IMG/VR virus record: IMGVR_UViG_3300042451_000213
Coordinates: 1 to 20,612 of that record
From: a virus
Length of the DNA stretch: 20,612 nt
Strand: one strand, 5' to 3'
The notes beneath the pieces were generated by a model that saw only the letters and a program-made list of their open reading frames with translations, did no database searches and was not told where the DNA came from. Below are positions 7,869 to 15,782 of the stretch, piece after piece. Position 1 is the stretch's first letter, and each line of letters opens with the position of its first letter. A program made the translations under genes and the position numbers.

Positions 7869-9665
7869 TTATTGATTGAGAAGACTTTGACGGCGGATAA
7901 GTTCCTTACGACGGCGTTCCATTTCGGCTTTGCTGTCCCTAGCACTTTCCGCACCGCCAGCAACAAAACCGGCTGGCTTCAACACGCCAGAAACGGTGGC
8001 CGGCGCGGGCATCGCTTGGGCTAAACGTGGGCCAACAAGCGGTACTTTTGCCGCAACGCCCGGAGCGCCTTTCATCAGGTATTGGGCAACGAGTGGGGAT
8101 TTGGACGCAACGGCGGTTCCGTACAACAGCGCCGCGGCTTTAGGGTTGATATATCCAAGACTGGTACCAGCAATCCCCGCTCCGCCAATTAGTTTTTCGG
8201 CAGTACCAATGCCAACCGGGACTGGATTAGATAAAACCGGCGCGGCGGAAGCTAAAGCCTGCATTTCTGGGGATGCAGTTTTACGTTTTTTCAATATATT
8301 AGTGGCTAGAATATTTGGGTTTACATCGCCGCTGACGTTTACCGCTTGTTCAACACGCTTTACGTCGGCGTACTTAACTTGAAGCCTACTAAGGTCTTTA
8401 AGCTGGGCCGGGCTAAGATTTTTAGATGCGATGCCTTCTAGGGTATCTAATGCGGTTCTAGCGTATTCCGCCGTATCGGGCTTTCCGGCTAAAGTCAAAA
8501 GACGCCTACGCGCGGCGGTATATTTATTACCCGACAACGGCCCTTTATTGGCGGAGTTAATTATCTCATCAATCTGGTTAGTAACCGCTTTACCTTGAGT
8601 GCTTCCACCACTATCCCGCACAATTCCAGCTTTTGCATTATTCAATGCAAAGAAATCGTCCACATCAACGCCAATTTTCTTTTGTTGCCAAAAATTATCA
8701 AAGGCTTTTCCAACGCTTCGCTCCGCTTGTCTAAGTTCCAATTCTGGGCGGATGTACGGGGTGGTAACGCCAATCGGTTTACCGGCGGCGAGGTTAATTT
8801 CGGCTTGACGACGTGCGGCGGAACCACTACCGCTGGTAAACGGCCAAGTCGGAACATTACTTAGCAAGGAATCAAGTTTATTAAACATTGGGCTATTTAT
8901 AACATCGCGCGGCAACAGCGTAACGCCGGCTTTTTCAGTAGCGGCCAGTTGGCGGCTAAGAACGGGGTCGGCTTGAACAGCCGCAGACCGGCCGCCGTAC
9001 AATTTGCCAAGGCCCGCACCAGCCAGTTGACCACCTACGCCAAACCCCGCCGCAGTACCTATTTGTCCAGCTTTGCTTTCGCCAGTTCCAACCGGCTGAA
9101 GAAGCGCGGCAGTACCGCCCGCTTGAACGGCGGGGGTTAGTACGTTACGCACAATCGCGCCGGCCTTTGCCGGGGCTTGAATTACTTTGGCGGCGGCGGC
9201 AAACGGAAGAATATCGCCAACCATTTTGCCAACGAATCCGCCCGTAGTTTGCTGTAAGGGTTCGGCTCCTACTTTGGCAATATCGACTTGTTTGCGGTCA
9301 ACAAGGCCAAGGTCTTGGCCAATGCCAAGCATCCCCTGTTGAATCGTAGAACCCAGCCCCGCCAGATTACGCTCCAAAGTACCCATGTTAGCAACACGAC
9401 CCTGACGGGCGGCGGCAAGGATGTCGATAGCAACCGGGTCGCCGGCTTTCTCGCGCTTCAGCAACATATTGCGGGTGGCGGTAAACTGGCTTTGCTCTTT
9501 AGGAGTCAACTGCTGGCCGGCGGATACCTTGTTTGACAAAGCGACAAACGGGTTTTGCGCGGCGTTAGTCATAACGCCCGACCCACCGACTTTGGCTGGG
9601 CCACGAACATCCGCCAAAGTTAGCGGCTTTTCATTTTGGGCTTGCAGTTCGGCTAGTGTCGGCAT
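7869..9665 (-). CDS. Putative internal virion / DNA ejection protein
   Basis: A 598-residue protein that I cannot place in a named family. The N-terminus is polar (MPTLAELQAQNEKPLTLADV). Hydrophobic, Ala/Gly-rich stretches follow at about residues 145-185 (DILPFAAAAKVIQAPAKAGAIV), 195-225 (AGFGVGGQLAGAGLGKLYGG) and 490-530 (GGAGIAGTSLGY ... AAALLYGTAVAS), separated by charged helical regions; the C-terminus is very basic (ERRRKELIRRQ). The mix of soluble helices with glycine-zipper-like membrane-compatible segments is what podovirus ejection proteins look like. It overlaps the upstream gene's stop by one base (TAATG), so translation is coupled to another structural gene. It could equally be a long tail component. 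The gene is AT-richer than the polymerase region. Confidence 0.5.
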   Translation of the reverse strand: MPTLAELQAQNEKPLTLADVRGPAKVGGSGVMTNAAQNPFVALSNKVSAGQQLTPKEQSQFTATRNMLLKREKAGDPVAIDILAAARQGRVANMGTLERNLAGLGSTIQQGMLGIGQDLGLVDRKQVDIAKVGAEPLQQTTGGFVGKMVGDILPFAAAAKVIQAPAKAGAIVRNVLTPAVQAGGTAALLQPVGTGESKAGQIGTAAGFGVGGQLAGAGLGKLYGGRSAAVQADPVLSRQLAATEKAGVTLLPRDVINSPMFNKLDSLLSNVPTWPFTSGSGSAARRQAEINLAAGKPIGVTTPYIRPELELRQAERSVGKAFDNFWQQKKIGVDVDDFFALNNAKAGIVRDSGGSTQGKAVTNQIDEIINSANKGPLSGNKYTAARRRLLTLAGKPDTAEYARTALDTLEGIASKNLSPAQLKDLSRLQVKYADVKRVEQAVNVSGDVNPNILATNILKKRKTASPEMQALASAAPVLSNPVPVGIGTAEKLIGGAGIAGTSLGYINPKAAALLYGTAVASKSPLVAQYLMKGAPGVAAKVPLVGPRLAQAMPAPATVSGVLKPAGFVAGGAESARDSKAEMERRRKELIRRQSLLNQ

Positions 9666-11167
9666 TATTTTATTTCTCGCAAATTAGGATTGGTTGCGCT
9701 CCCGCCGGGAATGACTTCGTATTTTTTGCCATTGACGGTAATACGTTGGCCAACCGTGTATTTTGTTTCGGACGCGGCGGGGTTGGATTGCGTACCGCCG
9801 GGGCGTTGGGGTAGTGACTGGTATGTGTTTTCATACAAAGACAATGCCCATTGTTTTTCTTCAACCGCCATGCGATTAAGGTCTTGAATTTCCTTAAGTC
9901 GAGATTTAATAACCTCGGTATCATTCGGGTTAGCCGCAATTTCATCCCATGCTCGGACGGCATCGCCTTCAGTTTGAGCGCCCTTATTAAGACGAAGCGA
10001 ATCGTTTCGCATTTTAGAAAGATTTGCGATTAATTTAGCGTAGGCCAAACTTTGCGGGGTGCTTGTACCCGCGTAATTCAGGGCTTGGTATTTAGCATTA
10101 GCAACTGGGCCAAGGTCAAGTCCGGCATCAAATAATTTTAAGCTGTCTGAAAGAGTTTTATCAACACGCTCTGCCACCGCCAAATCGCCTGATACATTTC
10201 TATAATCGCGCAAAGCGACAGGCGTCCACGCTATTTTACCGCCACCAGCTTCGGTTTTTGCTTCTTTTAGCGCTAATTCGCGTTCTTGAAGGTCAAGTCT
10301 GGCGGCGTCATACATTGACATCCCTTCCGGCTGAGGCGTAGCGCCCGGAATTTTAACTTGTTGCGACGGCAATCTACCAGTCGGGTCCACCAAAATAGTT
10401 CCGTAAACCGGGTCGCTCATTACCGTATAGCCATCTTTGAACTTTTGCGATACATTTTTGGTAACTTCCATCGCGTCATCGTACAACCCCGCCGACGCCA
10501 AATCGCGTACCAACTTCTGCGCGCCTTCCGGCGTACTCCAATCTGAAGTTTGAAATATTTGCTGGCGGGTGGCTTCTTGTTGTTCGGTCAATGCAGCTTT
10601 AGCTTTGGCAGCTTGTTCTTCTTGGCGCTTATTCAGCATATTATACTGCTGTTGGAACCCTTCGCCAACCGGACGGTTTTGCGCCAGCGCCCCGCCGACG
10701 TTCATCAGCAGTTGGCCGCGAAGAATACGGCGCTGGTCTTTGGTCAGCGTGGTCGGGTCAATAATGCCGCCCGTAGCGGCTTGGTCGAAGCGCTGGCCCA
10801 CGCGCTGGAAGAACGACGGCTGGCCTTGTTGGGCTTCCGGCTGTGCGGCCATCGGAGCCGGCGCGGCTGGCGCGGGTATAGTGCCGGAAATAGCATCAGC
10901 CGGCGCGGGGCCAAGTTCGTCTGCCATTAAACCTTGTTGGGACGTAGGCTGGGCCGGGATGTACCGGGTCGAATCATTCCACGGAACGCTACGTATTGTC
11001 TGGGCGATGTCCGCATCAGTCAAGCCTAGCTGGCGCGCGCCCTGAACATACGCTTCGTTCTGCAATATGCCACTCTTAACGTCATTTCCACCGCCGTACT
11101 GGTTGGTAATTTGTTGCGTCAAGGCTTGCAACGCCCTGAGTTGTTCCATCTGAGGATTATAGGCCAT
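9665..11167 (-). CDS. Putative virion structural / ejection protein
   Basis: A 500-residue Gln/Ala-rich protein. Residues 1-60 are helical (MEQLRALQALTQQITNQYGG). A Pro/Ala linker covers about 85-115. A long charged coiled-coil-like region follows (NKRQEEQAAKAKAALTEQQE). The segment around 385-450 contains RLNKGAQTEGDAVRAWDE, a motif I associate with phage structural proteins encoded next to ejection proteins. The C-terminus (KYTVGQRITVNGKKYEVIPG) looks like a small beta domain. The start and stop both overlap neighbours by one base (TAATG), placing it in a translationally coupled structural block. Likely role: a soluble or internal virion protein that leaves the capsid with DNA. No enzymatic motif was seen. 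Confidence 0.5.
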   Translation of the reverse strand: MAYNPQMEQLRALQALTQQITNQYGGGNDVKSGILQNEAYVQGARQLGLTDADIAQTIRSVPWNDSTRYIPAQPTSQQGLMADELGPAPADAISGTIPAPAAPAPMAAQPEAQQGQPSFFQRVGQRFDQAATGGIIDPTTLTKDQRRILRGQLLMNVGGALAQNRPVGEGFQQQYNMLNKRQEEQAAKAKAALTEQQEATRQQIFQTSDWSTPEGAQKLVRDLASAGLYDDAMEVTKNVSQKFKDGYTVMSDPVYGTILVDPTGRLPSQQVKIPGATPQPEGMSMYDAARLDLQERELALKEAKTEAGGGKIAWTPVALRDYRNVSGDLAVAERVDKTLSDSLKLFDAGLDLGPVANAKYQALNYAGTSTPQSLAYAKLIANLSKMRNDSLRLNKGAQTEGDAVRAWDEIAANPNDTEVIKSRLKEIQDLNRMAVEEKQWALSLYENTYQSLPQRPGGTQSNPAASETKYTVGQRITVNGKKYEVIPGGSATNPNLREIK

Positions 11168-11562
11168 TACAGTAGTCCGGCTTGACGTTTACGAAGGTAG
11201 TCCGCGAAATCGAACTGCGCGAGTTGCGGGGTAAGATTGGGCAGGGCGGTTTGTTGCGGCATTGGGACTGGCGCAAACTCAACGGGGGCCATTTGTTGCT
11301 GTTCGCCAAGCATACCGCCAAGCGCGGCCAGACCTTGGCCCATGTCGCCCATGCTCATACCGCTAGACGCCGGCGAAGGCATGGCTTGGGTGTTCGGAAC
11401 AACCTTATCAACCGGAGCGAAGTTACGCATACCGCCCATCTGGGCGTTGGCCATCATCTGGTTGGACGCACCGCTACCGGCCAGCAACGCCATTTCGGTA
11501 TCGGTCATGCCGGGGTTCATCCCCATGTACGGGTCTTTCTTGCCGAGAAAGTTGAAGTTCAT
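11167..11562 (-). CDS. Small Met/Gln/Pro-rich virion-associated protein
   Basis: A 131-residue protein of low complexity, rich in methionine, glycine, proline and glutamine (for example GMSMGDMGQG and QQQMAPVEFAPVPMPQQ). It begins MNFNFLGKKDPYMGMNPG and ends in a short amphipathic helix (FADYLRKRQAGLL). Short, disordered, methionine-rich proteins of this kind often sit between phage ejection genes. The start overlaps the stop of the S74 protein (ATGA, 11559-11562) and the stop overlaps the next start (TAATG, near 11167). No known domain was recognised. It may be a disordered linker, a chaperone or a minor virion part. Confidence 0.55.
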   Translation of the reverse strand: MNFNFLGKKDPYMGMNPGMTDTEMALLAGSGASNQMMANAQMGGMRNFAPVDKVVPNTQAMPSPASSGMSMGDMGQGLAALGGMLGEQQQMAPVEFAPVPMPQQTALPNLTPQLAQFDFADYLRKRQAGLL

Positions 11563-12713
11563 GCTTTTTTACCTTTCTTTTTGCTAGATACTTTGTCGTC
11601 CAGTTCTTTAACGGCTTCGACCAGCAGACCCGTAACCTTAGAGTAGTCAACGGCCATCTTTCCGTTATCCATAGTTTTAACAGCGCCCGGCATAACTTTC
11701 TTGACGTCAGTAGCCATGATACCGCCAGTCGGGGTTTCGTCTTCGTCGTCCATGTAATTGTACGTGCTACCGTTCAGGAACGAAAGTTTCTTCAACGCGC
11801 CTTTCATCGGCTTGACGTTTTCTTTCATGCTCGGGTCGGAAAACATCATGGCCGTACCGGCGATTTGCGCGGCTTGGCCAAGGGTTTGCCCGAAGCTAGG
11901 AGTGACTTTAGCGGTAGATGTGACGTTACCAGCCAACGGCGCCAGCGAACCAAGAGCGCCTTGTTGCAACTGGAACTTCTCAAGGATAAGGTTACGCTCG
12001 GCATCGGTAGTGGCTTGAGCAAGTTGCTGTTGCATCGAACCGACGTTGCCGAGGGCGGCGATGTCGGCTTGCGACATAGCTTGTTGCGCCCCGCCAAGTT
12101 GACCCAACTGGCCAGCGGCTTGCAGATTGAGGCCAGCACCGGAAATGCCCGCTTGCTGGTTTGCCAAAGCCGCTTGTTGAGCAAAGCTGAGGTCTTGACC
12201 GGCAAGTTGGGCGGCGGCATTGAACCCGCCAGAATACAGGTCGGTAAGGGTACGCGCGGCGTTTTCTTGCGCGGCGCGGTTGGTTTCGGCTTCCAAAACG
12301 CCTTGACGCGAACCGCCGAAGGCTTTAGCCTGAAACGCACTTGCGGCGTTTTGGTTTTGTTGCATCAGACGTTGGCGGTCAAGGTCGGACATGACATTAC
12401 CCGCTACGTTCTGAAGGTAGGGGTTCATGTATGCGCCGATGTTGGCGTTCAGGAAGGATTGACCCTGAACTTGACCCGGCGTAAAACCAGCGACTTGCCC
12501 AGCAGTACCAACGGCTTGATTAACTGCGCCAGCGCCAGTACCAATCGCGCCACGTGTCATTTCCATGGCGGCCAGTTGGTCTGGGGTAAAGCCGGCAATA
12601 TTACGTACGCCAAGTTGATTAGCGGCGGCTTGACCTTGACCAAAGACGTTTAGCGCCGCGTTAGTAAGGCGCGGGTCAATGGTTTGTTTGGTCTTTTGGG
12701 AAGAACTGCCCAT
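11559..12713 (-). CDS. Virion protein with C-terminal S74 intramolecular chaperone domain
   Basis: A 384-residue protein. Residues 1-285 are Ala/Gln/Gly-rich and helical (repeated AAQLAGQ, LQAAGQLGQLGG), starting with SQKTKQTIDPRLTNAAL. From residue 292 a Peptidase_S74/endosialidase-type chaperone is recognisable: FSDPSMKENVKPM, then ALKKLSFLNGSTYNYM, GGIMATDVKKVMPGAV, VDYSKVTGLLVEAVKEL and a lysine-rich tail. The predicted self-cleavage point is before or at S292-D293, giving a 93-residue released chaperone. These domains normally trimerise tail spikes and fibres, so the parent here may be a trimeric tail or ejection component. The body has no beta-helix or receptor-binding repeats, unlike the fibre at 19078-20612. 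It overlaps both neighbours by 1-4 nt. Confidence 0.7.
   Translation of the reverse strand: MGSSSQKTKQTIDPRLTNAALNVFGQGQAAANQLGVRNIAGFTPDQLAAMEMTRGAIGTGAGAVNQAVGTAGQVAGFTPGQVQGQSFLNANIGAYMNPYLQNVAGNVMSDLDRQRLMQQNQNAASAFQAKAFGGSRQGVLEAETNRAAQENAARTLTDLYSGGFNAAAQLAGQDLSFAQQAALANQQAGISGAGLNLQAAGQLGQLGGAQQAMSQADIAALGNVGSMQQQLAQATTDAERNLILEKFQLQQGALGSLAPLAGNVTSTAKVTPSFGQTLGQAAQIAGTAMMFSDPSMKENVKPMKGALKKLSFLNGSTYNYMDDEDETPTGGIMATDVKKVMPGAVKTMDNGKMAVDYSKVTGLLVEAVKELDDKVSSKKKGKKA
11838..11840 (-). other. Predicted S74 autocleavage serine codon (S292)
   Basis: This codon encodes the serine of FSDPSMKEN in the virion protein 11559-12713. In characterised endosialidase-type chaperones the equivalent Ser-Asp peptide is where the trimeric chaperone is released; the downstream Lys and Asn are also conserved here. 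Assignment rests on motif similarity. Confidence 0.6.
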
Positions 12714-13087
12714 TAGATGTCCTTAAATAAAGTATATTGTAAAGTTGAAAAACCGTCTTGTTGAAGGAAACTGCGTTCCCAGCCTCTACGGCCAGTAAGA
12801 GTTATCTGCTGGCACCCTTGGCCCTTGGCCCATTCGGTAAGTATCGGCGCAAGCCGTCTAATCTCGGTAAGGTCGCCACCGGCGAGAAAGACGTGAAACC
12901 GCTTTTTGCGTGGGCAAAGGTGGATTTCAGTAACTAATGCCGCTTTGTCAGTAGCCCAAAGTTGCATTTCGCCGGACAGTATTCCGTCAACAATATCTTC
13001 AAAATTGTGACTTCCGCCTGAATATTCCAAGGCCGCCTCAATAAATGGACGGGCGTTCTCGGCATTTTCGCGGATAATGTTGTCCAT
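12713..13087 (-). CDS. Possible GNAT-like acetyltransferase fold protein
   Basis: A 124-residue protein with alternating strand-helix pattern: an N-terminal helix (ENAENARPFIEAALEYSG), strands with charged turns (QLWATDKAALVTEIHLCPRKK), then LAGGDLTEIRRLAPILTEWAKGQGC, and a C-terminal TGRRGWERSFLQQDGF segment. The last two resemble the acetyl-CoA-binding helix and the GF-x-C-terminal strand of GNAT enzymes, and small GNAT-like genes are common in podovirus structural blocks. The canonical Q/R-x-x-G-x-A loop is not clear, so activity is doubtful. It is coupled to the S74 virion protein by a TAATG overlap, and the next gene upstream ends 1 nt before its ATG. An RNA- or protein-modifying role is unknown. 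Confidence 0.4.
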   Translation of the reverse strand: MDNIIRENAENARPFIEAALEYSGGSHNFEDIVDGILSGEMQLWATDKAALVTEIHLCPRKKRFHVFLAGGDLTEIRRLAPILTEWAKGQGCQQITLTGRRGWERSFLQQDGFSTLQYTLFKDI

Positions 13088-13088
13088 A

Positions 13089-13295
13089 TTATAGCGCAGT
13101 TGTGCCTAATACGCCTGAATTGTCAACGGTTAATTTATAGCGGGTGCCGTTCGGGGACGTCATAATGATGGCCGTAGCACCGAGTTCTATATTCTCGTTT
13201 TTCTTATGGCTACGCTGTAACTCCCGTTCAATTTCGGCGCTTTGGGATTCCGCAAAGCGAGCATCGTAGCGGGCTGGCGGGCGGGGCAACTTCAT
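13089..13295 (-). CDS. Small conserved phage protein of unknown function
   Basis: A 68-residue protein. The N-terminal half is charged and helical (ESQSAEIERELQRSHKKNEN); the C-terminal half is a short beta domain (ATAIIMTSPNGTRYKLTVDNSG ending VLGTTAL). The SPNGTRYKLTVDNSG-type ending is, in my memory, frequent in small proteins next to podovirus tail or stabilisation genes. I chose ATG at complement 13293-13295 because it overlaps the upstream stop as ATGA; the longer reading from 13343 would extend 16 residues into the gp10-like gene. A GGCGG sequence lies a few nt upstream. The function is unknown; a structural accessory is likely from context. Confidence 0.65.
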   Translation of the reverse strand: MKLPRPPARYDARFAESQSAEIERELQRSHKKNENIELGATAIIMTSPNGTRYKLTVDNSGVLGTTAL

Positions 13296-14773
13296 CGGTT
13301 GCCGCCCAAGACGCCTTCCAGACGCATAATGCCCACCCGCCAATCGGCGTTACGGATACCCTCGAAGCGCACACGGACTTGCCGGGCGGTCAAACGGACG
13401 TCCGTAGGCAGACCCATGGCGTAAGGGCCAAAGGCCGTTTCCGGTCCATTGGGGTAGAACTTGGCATACACACGAGCCTGTACGTCGCCTTGGGTCTTCT
13501 CGTCCGGCACAATCTGGCGCATCATCACCACGTTGTCGCCGTTGCCAACCTCGATGGGACCGGATTCGGCGTACGGCGTAGCACCGTCATAGTTGAAGCC
13601 CACTTCATGCTCGTACACGTAGCCGTCAGGGCTGACCAGCATGGGCAACGAAAACACGCCAGAATCATCGCCGGCGGTGCGGGCGAGTCGGCCAATCGTC
13701 CATGTGTTTTCGCGGTAGTTCCACGCCACGTAACGGTCATTCTCGGTACTGGCTGAACTCGGATAGTGCCACCAGACCTCGCCAAAGGCCGTGTTGTTGA
13801 AGGCCACGACCTTGGAAATCTGGGCGGTGTTGATGTCGCTAAAGACGTAGTCGTACACGGTGGACGGCAAGGGCTTGACGTAACCGTCGTACACCCAGAA
13901 GCCCGAATCGCCCATCCAGACGGCGTAGGTTTCCACGGTAGCAACAGCGCCGGCAGATACCACGCCACAGGCCGTACCGACCCGGTCAAAGCCATACACG
14001 AAGGGCGGGCCTTGGTATTGTGCAATCCAAGCGTCGCAGTCGGTGAGAATCAAGGTACCAGCGCGGACACGACGGCCGCATTGAATCGTTCCGGGGGTCT
14101 GGAGTTCAATATCACCGGCTTGGTTGGTGGCCGAAGGCGTCCAGTCCGTATTGTCCTCGACATCAGACCACTTAATCAGGCGGGGGTTGCCGCTGGCGCC
14201 CAGCGCAAACATGATGCGCTCAGACGTGACAACGACGCCCTTGTTGCTGGTCGGGGCGTTGGTAATGGCTACCGCGTCGTTAGCGGTGTTAAGCGTCCAT
14301 TCATAAATCTTGCCGTCGTGCGGTGCGCAAGCAACAAGGTATTCCCCCCACGTGTCCAACTGCCACATGGACGCCGGGGTTGAGCCAGACGTAGTGGTGG
14401 ACGGACGGGCAACGCCGTAGGCGTATTCGCCGAAGTCTTGGGTACCGAAGCCCACAGACGCGGTGGCGTTGGCGCTACCGGCGGTAAATCCGGTTGGGGT
14501 GATGTCCACTACCGTCGTACCGCCTTCAAGCGCGTACAGCTTTGAGTGCGTTCCAACGGCCGCCCAACGGGTGGCATTGTTCGCCCGCCACGTCAGGATG
14601 GCGCGCGGAACGCCCGTCAGTTGGGTTTCGGTACGTTTACGCCAGCCCTTGATGGGCTGGAGCGTATCGGAGTACCACCGAACAAGGTTAGCGTCAAAGA
14701 ACCGCGCTTGGCTCTGGTAGTCGGTGCCGTTGCGGTACACGCCCGGCGGGAGTTTGAGGGGCAGAAGCGCCAT
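13292..14773 (-). CDS. P22 gp10-like head-tail / packaged-DNA stabilisation protein
   Basis: A 493-residue, almost entirely beta protein with the N-terminus MALLPLKLPPGVYRNGTDYQ and a series of blade-like repeats (GTHSKLYALEGG, APHDGKIYEWT, GDSGFWVYDGYVKPLP, DRYVAWNYRENTWTIGR, SPDGYVYEHEVGF), which suggests a beta-propeller. It ends in RQVRVRFEGIRNADWRVG and IMRLEGVLGG. The length (P22 gp10 is about 470) and layout fit the packaged-DNA stabilisation proteins that sit between portal adaptor and tail needle or hub. The repeat blades could also fit a tail-associated sensor or tubular protein. The start overlaps the Rz1-like stop (TGATG), tying lysis and virion genes in one transcript. The family call is from pattern recognition. 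Confidence 0.55.
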   Translation of the reverse strand: MALLPLKLPPGVYRNGTDYQSQARFFDANLVRWYSDTLQPIKGWRKRTETQLTGVPRAILTWRANNATRWAAVGTHSKLYALEGGTTVVDITPTGFTAGSANATASVGFGTQDFGEYAYGVARPSTTTSGSTPASMWQLDTWGEYLVACAPHDGKIYEWTLNTANDAVAITNAPTSNKGVVVTSERIMFALGASGNPRLIKWSDVEDNTDWTPSATNQAGDIELQTPGTIQCGRRVRAGTLILTDCDAWIAQYQGPPFVYGFDRVGTACGVVSAGAVATVETYAVWMGDSGFWVYDGYVKPLPSTVYDYVFSDINTAQISKVVAFNNTAFGEVWWHYPSSASTENDRYVAWNYRENTWTIGRLARTAGDDSGVFSLPMLVSPDGYVYEHEVGFNYDGATPYAESGPIEVGNGDNVVMMRQIVPDEKTQGDVQARVYAKFYPNGPETAFGPYAMGLPTDVRLTARQVRVRFEGIRNADWRVGIMRLEGVLGGNR

Positions 14774-15030
14774 CAGTTCGTAATCTCTTTAATGGCCTTG
14801 AGCCGCGCATTGGCGGCTTCCAGCTTCAGGAAGCACAGGTAATAGGCTTCGGCAAGGTCCTTGTTCTTCGGGTCGTTGGCAAGCGTACAGGGGTCTTCGA
14901 GTACGACAAGTTCAGCCGGTAACGGCTGATACTTGACCTCGACCTTAACGGGCCGGCTGGCGCAACTGCTCAACGACAGCGTTAGGAACAGGCACACTAC
15001 CCCATTCTTGGCTTTGCTTGTCAGAAACAT
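14773..15030 (-). CDS. Rz1-like outer-membrane spanin lipoprotein
   Basis: An 85-residue lipoprotein with a basic start, hydrophobic signal (GVVCLFLTLSLSS) and lipobox LSSC (Cys23) followed by ASRP. After cleavage the mature lipid-anchored protein is about 63 residues with two more cysteines (C48, C66) and a helical C-terminus (LEAANARLKAIKEI). In spanin pairs the o-spanin sits in the outer membrane and joins the inner-membrane i-spanin across the periplasm, fusing the membranes at the end of lysis. Its first 86 nt overlap the Rz-like gene in another frame, the classical Rz/Rz1 arrangement. Its stop overlaps the gp10-like start. A Gram-negative host follows if this call is right. Confidence 0.75.
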   Translation of the reverse strand: MFLTSKAKNGVVCLFLTLSLSSCASRPVKVEVKYQPLPAELVVLEDPCTLANDPKNKDLAEAYYLCFLKLEAANARLKAIKEITN

Positions 15031-15328
15031 AGACCTTTTCCAGTTTGGTTATGACTTTCGCCTTGGCACGGTCAAGTTTAATCTTGACTTCCGCATATTC
15101 TACCACGGCCTTGTCTGCTCGGGCTTTTTGGGCTTTACCTTCAGCTTCCAACTGCTTCAGGGCCGCCGTCATATTGGCCGTGCTTGCTTCGGCTACTAAC
15201 AGGTCTTTCTTGGCGCTACTCAGGCGGAACGTCTGAACGCCAAAACAGACCAAAAGAAGAAAGGCGAGGAGCGCAAATACCGCGGCTCGGACTCCGCCTA
15301 GTAACTCAAGGACGAGAGATAAGGTCAT
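14945..15328 (-). CDS. Rz-like inner-membrane spanin
   Basis: A 127-residue type II membrane protein. A single hydrophobic helix is at residues 13-34 (VRAAVFALLAFLLLVCFGVQTF), then a long charged coiled coil (AKKDLLVAEASTANMTAALKQ onward, heptad-like to about residue 95) and a proline-containing C-terminus (WGSVPVPNAVVEQLRQ) which would contact the o-spanin. This is the layout of lambda Rz. The final third of the gene overlaps the Rz1-like start. The N-terminus overlaps the holin candidate's end by 23 nt. Together with the neighbouring membrane proteins it forms a lysis cassette, although the endolysin is encoded about 2 kb upstream in the same transcript. Confidence 0.75.
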   Translation of the reverse strand: MTLSLVLELLGGVRAAVFALLAFLLLVCFGVQTFRLSSAKKDLLVAEASTANMTAALKQLEAEGKAQKARADKAVVEYAEVKIKLDRAKAKVITKLEKVYVSDKQSQEWGSVPVPNAVVEQLRQPAR

Positions 15329-15560
15329 TTTCTACGGCCTTTTTTGCTGGGACAATGGCGTCTTTGGTGATGATTCGGAGCCAAATGCCGATAACGCCGA
15401 TGCTGAACATGACAATGCCAAACCACTTATCACCCAGAACAGCCCGGAGATTGGGGGCGTAGCCCTCAAACATCGACCAGATACCAGCCAAGGTAATGGC
15501 CAGATTCCAAAGGACGGTTTTGGACTTCAACCAGTATTTGTGAACCTTATCGGTAAACAT
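15306..15560 (-). CDS. Two-helix membrane protein, holin candidate
   Basis: An 84-residue protein with two hydrophobic segments, about residues 15-30 (LWNLAITLAGIWSMF) and 45-63 (FGIVMFSIGVIGIWLRI), a short polar loop between them, and charged ends. Size and topology fit class II holins, which open the inner membrane so that endolysin reaches the cell wall. I chose ATG at complement 15558-15560 because it overlaps the upstream stop (TGATG); the longer reading from 15653 would add an unlikely Arg/Cys-rich stretch in another gene. Its position directly before the spanins supports a lysis role. Another two-helix protein at 17720-17974 is a rival holin candidate. Confidence 0.6.
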   Translation of the reverse strand: MFTDKVHKYWLKSKTVLWNLAITLAGIWSMFEGYAPNLRAVLGDKWFGIVMFSIGVIGIWLRIITKDAIVPAKKAVENDLISRP

Positions 15561-15781
15561 CACGAGTCCAGTTTGAACATATACTCTACGACTTTTACAA
15601 AAACAGCGCCAATTGCCGCGCTGGCCGCGCCGACGGCTACCAATGTGCGCCAACTTCCTTCGGCGCGGGTAATGACTTCGTACATCTTGTCGATTTTGGC
15701 TTCCATGTGCTTGTTGCGTTCTTCAATAGACCGCACTCGAACATCCAGTTGGCCAAGTTGGTATTCGGGCTTAACTTCCAT
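15560..15781 (-). CDS. XhlA-like coiled-coil membrane protein
   Basis: A 73-residue protein: an N-terminal coiled coil (EYQLGQLDVRVRSIEERNKH, MEAKIDKMYEVI) and a C-terminal hydrophobic helix (LVAVGAASAAIGAVFVKVVEYMF). This is the architecture of haemolysin XhlA, a holin-associated membrane protein encoded next to holins in several phages. I chose ATG at complement 15779-15781, which begins 1 nt after the upstream stop; the reading from 15802 needs a TTG start inside the previous gene. The stop overlaps the holin-candidate start. It may act as holin partner or antiholin, or be a membrane scaffold. Similarity is structural, not proven. Confidence 0.55.
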   Translation of the reverse strand: MEVKPEYQLGQLDVRVRSIEERNKHMEAKIDKMYEVITRAEGSWRTLVAVGAASAAIGAVFVKVVEYMFKLDS

Positions 15782-15782
15782 G

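Noticed and set aside
11865-12653. A 262-residue plus-strand frame
   Set aside because: Antisense to the S74 virion protein; lies in the middle of a coupled minus-strand operon.
13296-13343. Longer starts for minus-strand genes (13343, 15653, 15802, 16223, 19100)
   Set aside because: Each extends into the upstream gene without a Shine-Dalgarno; the chosen starts overlap or abut upstream stops (ATGA, TGATG, TAATG, TAAcATG) as in the rest of the operon.
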